Below are positions 57,493 to 64,000 of a DNA stretch of 64,000 nucleotides, in pieces (positions within the stretch are counted from its first letter, which is position 1; each line of letters starts with the position of its first letter). The position numbers and the translations under genes are program-made. The stretch covers positions 1 to 64,000 of the forward strand of contig VHIT02000028.1 of the NCBI GenBank assembly GCA_009768925.2, written 5' to 3'. A model generated the notes under the pieces. It searched no databases. It saw nothing but the letters and a program-made list of their open reading frames with translations, and had not been told where the DNA came from. This stretch comes from Cryptosporidium bovis. Taxonomy: Eukaryota; Apicomplexa; Conoidasida; Eucoccidiorida; Cryptosporidiidae.

Positions 57493-58908
57493 TTAAAGAA
57501 ATGAAGTTGGGGCCGTCGCCTTTTGCTCCTCCCTATGCTTTATTAGTTGGCTCCTTGCCTTTCTACATTTTTCTTCGAGTACGTCAATTTTCACATTTAA
57601 TAAACTTTTTTTTTGACACTCTCCACCTCGATGCTTATATTTATTTCTGTGGTGATTATGAACCGATCCCATCTTAGCTACTCGTTTCTCTAGGTTTTCA
57701 TCCGGCCTCTCCTTCACCTGCTCCGAATTGCTGTTAAAGCCATTAAATTTTAGAAATCTTGACAGTCTTTTTTCGATCTTATCCCCAAATTCGTATTTAG
57801 TCTCGGTAGAAATGAGTGGAATGATGTCTATTCCTACAATCTTTACAGCAGAACCCATAGGTAAATGAGACAAAAATTTGTAGCGTTTAAAAGTGAACTC
57901 ATCTAGAATCAATTCAATGATATAGATAACATCTACGTTTAACAATACCCTTGGTATTTTATCAATTCCACCAAACTCAAATTGCAAAATCTTAATATAA
58001 AATGGTTCTAGGAAAATAAGTTGCCCATCGTAGCATTGATAAAAATAAAATATTCTTTCCATTCCATTATCAAATTTAAATTGCTCATAGTTGGTATTTG
58101 ACTTTCTCAAAAGCTCTTCTAAAAGTTCATTCTCGTTGAATTGAGAAATTAATGAGATATTATCGCACAAACAATCAATTTGATGAGTTCCAACCCCTTG
58201 TATCCCTATCCTCTCATACAAAATAGAGATACACTCATCAATATAATATAGTTCTTCATCCATATTAATTTCACCACCAAATTTCTTATTTAATAACATT
58301 TGAAGATCACAAAGTAAAATTTCAGTTATATTTGAAAGAAACCCTATTCTTTGAAAGTGTATTCCAGCCTCATCTTTATCAAAAAATGCTTTCTTCGTAG
58401 AAATAGTCTTGGAGAAATCATAGTGAACCACACAACTTGAAAACTTTCTAAAAAGTAAGCATAAATTAATTTTAGATCCAATTCCAATATTTCTCACAAC
58501 ATGGTACCTTACTGAAACAAGTTCATTTGAAGCCAAGGAAAAGCAAATGGGGCATTTGAATTTCTCATACTTCTCTTTTCCAATATTAAAATAAATATAC
58601 TTAACAATGCATGGCCAACAAAAAATATGTCCACAACTTGATATTTTAGGAACTAGAATATCAGTCTCCATGCAAATTGGGCAGCTTATAAATTCATCAC
58701 TATCCTTATAAATAAGATCAATCAGACCTATTTTATTCCATTCAAATGAAAATCCATCATTAAAATCATCAAACTTTCTATTACAAGTGTTATAATTAAT
58801 TAATTTGTTAACATTAACCTCATTTTCAAGAATATATACCCTGTAATTCTGTTTAACGAATTTTGAAATAGTTATCCAAGCAGTTTCTTTGCTTTTAGAC
58901 GTGTTCAT
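57493..58908 (-). CDS. RNF10: RNF10-like RING E3 ubiquitin ligase
   Basis: This 471-aa protein has a C3HC4 RING at about 75-122. It begins FISCPICMETDILVPKISSC, continues GHIFCWPCIVKYI and ends with KFKCPICFS. This matches RNF10/Mag2 (PSCPICLxxPxxxKITxCGHIFCWxCILHY, CPIC). The flanking DGFSFEWNKIGLIDLIY and the C-terminal RYKFLSHLPMGSAVKIVGID (RNF10: YxFLSHLPLGxxxxxxEID) support the family. RNF10 attaches ubiquitin to 40S proteins uS3/uS5 on stalled initiating ribosomes. The C-terminus is a basic helix. Human RNF10 is longer (811 aa) by unstructured regions. Confidence 0.88.
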   Translation of the reverse strand: MNTSKSKETAWITISKFVKQNYRVYILENEVNVNKLINYNTCNRKFDDFNDGFSFEWNKIGLIDLIYKDSDEFISCPICMETDILVPKISSCGHIFCWPCIVKYIYFNIGKEKYEKFKCPICFSLASNELVSVRYHVVRNIGIGSKINLCLLFRKFSSCVVHYDFSKTISTKKAFFDKDEAGIHFQRIGFLSNITEILLCDLQMLLNKKFGGEINMDEELYYIDECISILYERIGIQGVGTHQIDCLCDNISLISQFNENELLEELLRKSNTNYEQFKFDNGMERIFYFYQCYDGQLIFLEPFYIKILQFEFGGIDKIPRVLLNVDVIYIIELILDEFTFKRYKFLSHLPMGSAVKIVGIDIIPLISTETKYEFGDKIEKRLSRFLKFNGFNSNSEQVKERPDENLEKRVAKMGSVHNHHRNKYKHRGGECQKKSLLNVKIDVLEEKCRKARSQLIKHREEQKATAPTSFL

Positions 58909-59175
58909 GTTGAATATCGAGAACCATTATACAATGACATTGGATTTATGTATACTATTCCACAAATTATCATTAAATACACATGAATCATATTTTAATT
59001 ACTACTCAAATCACGCTAATGAAACATAAGTTCAACTGCCTTTCATTTGTTCGCGCTTTTAATCTTAATATTTACTTTTTTTAACTTTAAAGGGGAAAAA
59101 GTAATTATTAACTAGGAAGCCCAACTCTAATGTAAAGATAACTTTTTTTATTTACCTTCTATAGTTACTAATATA

Positions 59176-60189
59176 ATGAAAAATCAAAATGTTTGGAAAC
59201 GTCCAATGCAGATGGGCTTACAAAATAAAAAAGCAAACCTAACTGAACTCCTAAGTTCTGTAAATGGTAACAAAATATGCGCTGATTGTGGAGCGAAAAC
59301 TCCAAGATGGGCATCCATAAACCTTGGCATTCTCATTTGTATTGATTGTAGTGGAGTGCATAGACATTTGGGTGTTCATATTTCAAAGGTTAAAAGTATC
59401 TCACTTGATACGTGGAATGATGAGTGGATTGAAAGATGTATCAGAATTGGTAACTCAATATCCAATAGTTACTATGAATACAACCTACCTTCTGGATTCC
59501 AGCGTCCAAATTGGAGCACCCAACAACATTCTGTTGTTGAGCAATGGATTAGAGACAAGTACGAATTTAAATTATATATTCATTCCAACTTGGCCCCACC
59601 TTCGGTCACCTTTGAGAAACATGAAAAAAATAAAGAATTGATTAATTCTGATATTGAATCAATAAGAGATATCACTCCAGACAATTGCAGCAGTGACAAT
59701 CCTCAACCACCATTAATTAACTTGATTGATATTGGCATATCTATAAATACTGATTGTATACAGAATCTAGAAGGCAACCAGCCCACTAATTTATATAACC
59801 TAGGAGAATCAACTTTTCACAAAAAATCAAGTACACTCAATAGCGATACAAAATACACACGAACACAAACTTCTATTATAGACAATACATATTCAAACCA
59901 GCTTAAAAACATTAAGCATACTATTGAAAAGATACATGATTCAAATATTGACAATTCACTTTCATTTTCCAGGTTTAACGAGGCAGTCACAAGTAGTATC
60001 ACCTTTCTAGAAGAGCATATGCCTGGTATCGATGGAATTAATACTGCCCCTCAGAATAATATCAGCTCACTCGACCCCAATAAAAGTAAGAACGAGGTTG
60101 ATAGTGTAAAAGACGATGCTACTAAAAGGCCATGTCCATTTAGTTCTATTGATGCATTTTCAATCGTTAGAGACACATTTCCTAAATAA
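59176..60189 (+). CDS. ArfGAP-domain protein
   Basis: The first 125 residues form an ArfGAP domain: [20 protein letters not shown] followed by [18 protein letters not shown]. This gives the C-x2-C-x16-C-x2-C zinc site and the HR that supplies the catalytic arginine. [20 protein letters not shown] and [12 protein letters not shown] complete the domain. The remaining 210 residues are polar and unstructured, without a PH, ANK or BAR domain. The domain type is nearest SMAP/AGD5-like ArfGAPs that act on Golgi or endosomal Arf. The ATG at 59176 starts 28 residues before the domain. Confidence 0.92.
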   Translation: MKNQNVWKRPMQMGLQNKKANLTELLSSVNGNKICADCGAKTPRWASINLGILICIDCSGVHRHLGVHISKVKSISLDTWNDEWIERCIRIGNSISNSYYEYNLPSGFQRPNWSTQQHSVVEQWIRDKYEFKLYIHSNLAPPSVTFEKHEKNKELINSDIESIRDITPDNCSSDNPQPPLINLIDIGISINTDCIQNLEGNQPTNLYNLGESTFHKKSSTLNSDTKYTRTQTSIIDNTYSNQLKNIKHTIEKIHDSNIDNSLSFSRFNEAVTSSITFLEEHMPGIDGINTAPQNNISSLDPNKSKNEVDSVKDDATKRPCPFSSIDAFSIVRDTFPK

Positions 60190-60295
60190 CTTTTTTTAAC
60201 ACTTGAAACCCTCAATTTATTTACCCAAGTCTCATTTCACCGCCAACCCACTTTAAAAGTACCTTGAACCTATAAATATTTATTTTGTACTTAAA

Positions 60296-61489
60296 ATGAA
60301 AGCAATAATTTTGTCAGGTGGTTATGGCTCAAGACTTCGTCCACTCACCCTTACTAGGCCAAAGTCTATTGTAGAATTCTGCAATGTGCCAATAATCGAG
60401 TTTCAAATTGCTCAGTTTTCAAGTATTTCGGTAACAGACATTGTCATTGCACTTAACTACAAGTCAGAAGAATTAATCCCTTATTTAAAGCAGATGGAGA
60501 AAAAATATAAAGTTAATATCCACCTAAGCATAGAAGACAAACCTCTTGGAACGGCAGGACCTATTAGACTCGCAAAGAACTTCCTAACAGAAAATGAGCC
60601 TTTTTTTGTTTGTAATTCGGACATAATTTGTGATTTTCCACTAATGGAAATGATTGAAATGTACAAATCAAGGAATTCAGTTGATGAATGTCAAGGTGTT
60701 ATCCTGGTTAAGAGAGTATCGGACCCGTCTAAATATGGAGTCGTAATGCATTGCGAGAACACATATTTGGTAGATAGTTTTGTTGAAAAACCAAGAGAGT
60801 TTATAGGCGACTTTATAAATGCAGGAATATACATACTTTCTGATAAAATAATCGACTTAATTAAACCGAATGTACCAGTTTCAATTGAAAGGGATATATT
60901 CCCGTTGGTAGCCTCAAATAAAAAACTTTTCTGTCACAGATTCTACAGCGAAAACCACGTGTGGGCCGACATAGGAAATCCGAAAGACTACTTGATCGGA
61001 TCGGCTCTTTTCCTGGAATTTTTCAGCTCGAATGTTGAAAATGCAAAGAAGGGATCAAAGGTTGAACTTTCAGAATCTAATCTTCGACTCTTCAAAACAC
61101 TCATCGAGAATAACGGACTGAAACTACACCAAAGATCCGATACTTTCAGTGTGCAAGGGAACAACGTGATCCATGAAACAGCAAAGATCGGAGCCGCCTG
61201 TAAAATCGGCCCTAATGTAATAATCGGTAGAAATTGTGTTATTGGAGATGGAGTTCGCCTCAAAGATTGCACAATATTTGGTGGAACGGTAATAGGCAAT
61301 TTCTCAAACATATCTGGTTCAATAATCGGTTGGAACTGTAGAATTGGCGCATGGACCCGTATTGAAGGTTTATCTGTATTGGGAGATGAGGTCTGCGTCA
61401 AGGATGAGTTGCAAGTCTTGTCATCGATAATACTCCCCAATAAAAGCATCGATTCTTCCATAACCATCCCGAACACCATTTGCCTTTAA
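60296..61489 (+). CDS. GMPPB: Mannose-1-phosphate guanylyltransferase (GDP-mannose pyrophosphorylase)
   Basis: This 397-aa protein starts MKAIILSGGYGSRLRPLTLT RPK-type, the nucleotidyltransferase signature (GGxGxRLRPLTxxxPK). It continues with IEDKPLGTAGPIRLAKNFL, FFVCNSDIICDFP (the metal-binding D) and FVEKPREFIGDFINAGIYIL. The C-terminal third is a left-handed beta-helix of hexapeptide repeats (IGAACKIGPNVIIGRNCVIG). It makes GDP-mannose from mannose-1-phosphate and GTP. GDP-mannose supplies Dol-P-Man (DPM) and glycan/GPI assembly. The length is close to yeast (361) and human GMPPB (360), with an insert at about 245-280. Confidence 0.93.
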   Translation: MKAIILSGGYGSRLRPLTLTRPKSIVEFCNVPIIEFQIAQFSSISVTDIVIALNYKSEELIPYLKQMEKKYKVNIHLSIEDKPLGTAGPIRLAKNFLTENEPFFVCNSDIICDFPLMEMIEMYKSRNSVDECQGVILVKRVSDPSKYGVVMHCENTYLVDSFVEKPREFIGDFINAGIYILSDKIIDLIKPNVPVSIERDIFPLVASNKKLFCHRFYSENHVWADIGNPKDYLIGSALFLEFFSSNVENAKKGSKVELSESNLRLFKTLIENNGLKLHQRSDTFSVQGNNVIHETAKIGAACKIGPNVIIGRNCVIGDGVRLKDCTIFGGTVIGNFSNISGSIIGWNCRIGAWTRIEGLSVLGDEVCVKDELQVLSSIILPNKSIDSSITIPNTICL

Positions 61490-61593
61490 CTTAACACAAC
61501 TACAAACGACTAGTCACGTAAAAAAAGAAAAAAATCAAGTATATGTCTTTTGCGGTTAATTCTTTACGACAATTTCAACTCACATAACCGTAT

Positions 61594-61617
61594 GGGGGGG
61601 GGGGGGGGGGGGGGGGG
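61594..61617 (+). repeat. Poly-G tract, 24 G
   Basis: There are 24 consecutive G residues 62 bp upstream of the ATG of the KDEL-tailed thioredoxin-fold gene, in the 189-bp gap after GDP-mannose pyrophosphorylase. It is exceptional in such A+T-rich DNA. The true length may differ because sequencing and assembly of long G runs is error-prone. Confidence 0.9.
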
Positions 61618-61678
61618 AAGGGATTGATTGAGGATTCTACAAGTTTTGGTTGTACGAGTACCTGATGGGAGTTGGAAG

Positions 61679-62983
61679 ATGTTGTGCTTTTATATTTTGG
61701 TTTCAGTCTTTGTGATCAATTTGTCTTATTGCAAGTGTGAGTTTATTTTAGACCCCTTACAGTATGATATTCAGATTCTGAAAGAAAACAATTTTGATAC
61801 AATTATCTCAAAGAATCGGCAATCTTCTGTTTCCTCCGTTTATTTCTATGAGAGCGAAAATGTTGGGGACGCCAAACAATTGCAAGGGTGGTACAACGAT
61901 GCGGCTCGTGAGTTAAAGGGTATGGTCAAGGTTTCTGCAATTGATTGCACAAGCTTCAAGGTGTTCTGTGATAAACTTGGAAATACTGGGAAAATAATCA
62001 TTTACCCTGTACTTCCAATTCCCTCCTTCGAATTCTCACAAGAAAGAAATGTCGACAATCTAAGGAAACAAACGTTTAGATATATCCCGAGAGACAACGT
62101 CTCTGTTATTGGGATCCCTTCTGATGTTAATAAGAAATTGGTGAAAATCGAAGACTTCTTAACAAAACATATTTCAGTCCCAAAAGTTCTTATTTTCAGT
62201 GAAAAAGGGATTCCACCTACAATCATTCATTCTCTTGCAAATGAATTCAATAAGAAGCTTTTGTTTGGTTTTATTCCAAACTGCAATAGCGATAAAGTTT
62301 CAATGGACATCGCGAAGAAGTACAAAATAAACTTATTCCCACGCATAACAATCTATAAGGATAGCTCGAAACCTTTGGAGGTATATAAAGGTGACATAAA
62401 GTTCTTGCCACTTTTTGAGTTTTTAAATATTTATGCTGAAACATTTGTTATGGGTGGTGGATTCTCCGATCACGATTCGGGTGACCAGTCGTCCAAACCA
62501 TGGTTAATTCAAAAGATACCTGAATTAACGGCTCTGTCATATCATGATGTCTGTGGCAAATACAAGAGCCTATGTGTGATCTACCTGAAAAGTGGGAGTG
62601 AGCTTACACGAATTGAGCAGGAAATGCTCGAGGATCTCCAGGAGCTTTTTACCCCTCATATTTCAGGTAGAGGCACTAATTTTAGATGGATGTGGATGGA
62701 CATCTCGAATGAACCCGAATACAATAAGCTCTTTAATGCTGATGGACAAGAAATTCTTCTCCCATCCGCAGTTGTCTTGGGAACTAACAAGAGACTAAAA
62801 TTTACACGTCTACCTCGAGATATAGAGGGGAATGTGCAGGTAGCAAACAAAGATACCATAAAAGATTTATTGGATAAAGTTACTGGGGGTGACGCTAGGT
62901 TTGTTAATGTACCTGGACAAAAGTTGCCAAATTTCTCTAAACGTACTCATGAGGGTTCGAAAGACCAGAAAGACGAATTGTAG
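61679..62983 (+). CDS. ER-resident thioredoxin-fold (PDI-like) protein lacking CxxC, KDEL tail
   Basis: This 434-aa protein starts with a signal peptide (MLCFYILVSVFVINLSYCKC) and ends KDEL, the ER retention signal. Residues 50-115 resemble the first thioredoxin domain of PDIA6/P5 (VYFYESENVGDAKQLQGWYN, ARELKGMVKVSAIDC). The active site CGHC is replaced by VGDA (62-65), so this domain cannot exchange disulfides. A second thioredoxin-like part (about 165-265) also lacks CxxC (FGFIPNCNSDK, LFPRITIYKDSSKPLEVYKG). The protein may act as a chaperone or binding partner. Upstream codons open only from a TTG, so the ATG at 61679 is used. Confidence 0.8.
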   Translation: MLCFYILVSVFVINLSYCKCEFILDPLQYDIQILKENNFDTIISKNRQSSVSSVYFYESENVGDAKQLQGWYNDAARELKGMVKVSAIDCTSFKVFCDKLGNTGKIIIYPVLPIPSFEFSQERNVDNLRKQTFRYIPRDNVSVIGIPSDVNKKLVKIEDFLTKHISVPKVLIFSEKGIPPTIIHSLANEFNKKLLFGFIPNCNSDKVSMDIAKKYKINLFPRITIYKDSSKPLEVYKGDIKFLPLFEFLNIYAETFVMGGGFSDHDSGDQSSKPWLIQKIPELTALSYHDVCGKYKSLCVIYLKSGSELTRIEQEMLEDLQELFTPHISGRGTNFRWMWMDISNEPEYNKLFNADGQEILLPSAVVLGTNKRLKFTRLPRDIEGNVQVANKDTIKDLLDKVTGGDARFVNVPGQKLPNFSKRTHEGSKDQKDEL

Positions 62984-64000
62984 TTAGTTAATAGGAAATA
63001 ATCTCTTCTATTTTAGGTTCTTAAAATGGAAAAGGTTATGTTTGGAAATTAACACTATTTGAAATTATTTCTAAGACTTTTGTTTCTGTTTCATTTGCCT
63101 TCCATAGTAGTAAGCAGGTTTTTTTCTCGCTGCCCTTGACGAACCTGAGATTACTAACGGTCTAAATTATTATTTGTTCTGCCTGCTTTTCATAGATTTT
63201 TCATAGCTAGTCTAACTCATTGTTGATTCAAGATTTATGGTTCCTGAATTCTAATTACTCCTTGTTAACAGTAATTTGTGACTCGTGCCTGTAAATTTTG
63301 TCCTGACTAACAATTTCAACACATGCACATAAGGTCATTTTATCTGCGACTCTCCACTCAACAAAAAAAAATATTTTATGCAGTATTACAATATTAAATT
63401 TTTATGGTTTTATTTTGGTTTCCAAGTTGTCACAAATGTTTGAAAGAATCATCTTGAATTTTCAAATTGGTTTCCACCGTATCCACTAAATCTGACGCGA
63501 TTCTCGAGTAAATATTTTCTTAGGGTTAATCCATAAATTTATCTATAAATAGAAAGAATATTAATAAAAATCATACTGTTCAATGATCATTGAGTATTAT
63601 GGTTATTAAATAAATTAATATTTTTGTTCTTGAAAATGACGAATTTTATCATTAAAGGTTTTAATAAATATCTAAACTTAACTCATGCTAATTATTTGAT
63701 ATATTTTCTCTCGAAACTTTTTATATAAGTTTAACTGTTACTTAACTGACTATTCGTCTAATATCATTATCAAAAACATCAAAGTATTATATTTAGGCAA
63801 ATACTTTATCCAATGAGTCATCTCTTTGAAATCAATAAAAATTTGTAATTATCACAAATTTATTCTATATATTAATATTGTAATCATTATATTAAAAAAT
63901 ATTATTGATAACATCTATATAAACTAAATCCACCTTTTACACGAATATCAAATATTTTTTTCTTTTTTCTTTAATTAGTTTTAATAAATAAATTATACAT
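62984..64000. other. Terminal intergenic region, 1017 bp
   Basis: Very A+T-rich sequence after the KDEL protein to the window end. I see no ORF with protein character, no tRNA and no telomere-type repeat. It may contain the promoter of a gene beyond the window. Confidence 0.4.

Noticed and set aside
1-64000. CRISPR arrays, insertion sequences, prophage
   Set aside because: None seen; gene content and introns are eukaryotic.

Overview
The window looks like part of a nuclear chromosome of an apicomplexan, most likely a Cryptosporidium species. The reasons are the strong A+T bias, intergenic gaps of tens to a few hundred bases, mostly single-exon genes, the few introns being 45-75 nt with GTAAGT-like donors, and a gene set that is plainly eukaryotic (proteasome, MCM, ORC, TFIID, retromer, COG, OST) mixed with lineage-specific secreted proteins. 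The species was not determined. About 44 protein genes and one tRNA-Leu(UAA) can be supported.

Layout. 0-5.6 kb: two unknown proteins, a kinesin-like protein with a lost P-loop, a FAM32A-like splicing factor whose start overlaps a 40-codon OST4-like gene, and a zinc-ribbon/J-domain protein. 5.7-15.4 kb: a cysteine-rich type I membrane protein, dynactin p62, proteasome alpha-4, an MFS transporter, the SUMO E1 subunit UBA2, TAF8, U2AF large subunit and a TOM1-like seven-helix protein. 15.7-28.7 kb: eIF3e, Pus7, an MRS2/CorA transporter, NPRL2, a LYAR zinc-finger protein, ORC4, dolichol kinase, VPS26 and a free-standing YVH1-type zinc domain. 29-40.3 kb: a secreted EGF/apple-domain protein, MCM3, an unusual CAMK-type kinase, an unknown protein, a four-exon ADAT2 and an EF-hand PPP-family phosphatase lacking several metal ligands. 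41-51.6 kb: a spliced DPM2-like microprotein, OST48, cyclophilin PPIL3, a histone-fold protein, an ING-family PHD protein, a small two-helix protein, a calmodulin-like protein, and a large two-helix sensor ending in a degenerate cyclic-nucleotide phosphodiesterase domain. 51.6-63 kb: COG8-like, an unknown protein, SWI3/SMARCC, tRNA-Leu, RNF10-like E3, ArfGAP, GDP-mannose pyrophosphorylase and a KDEL-tailed thioredoxin-fold protein without a CxxC. The last kilobase holds no recognisable gene.

Two themes stand out. First, five genes belong to the dolichol/mannose/N-glycosylation route: GDP-mannose pyrophosphorylase, dolichol kinase, DPM2-like, OST48 and OST4-like. Two of these are microproteins that simple ORF calling would miss. 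Second, many proteins keep a catalytic fold but lack signature catalytic residues: the kinesin-like, PPP, PDE, PDI-like and kinase proteins, plus a YVH1 zinc domain without its phosphatase. An exact TTGGCGC motif, resembling the E2F-type element described for Cryptosporidium promoters, lies 25-85 bp upstream of four start codons, and a related GGGCGCTTTT lies upstream of MCM3.

Start codons were placed at ATG. Where the reading frame extends further upstream only from TTG or GTG, the first sensible ATG was used. All family assignments come from motif recognition by eye, without database searches.
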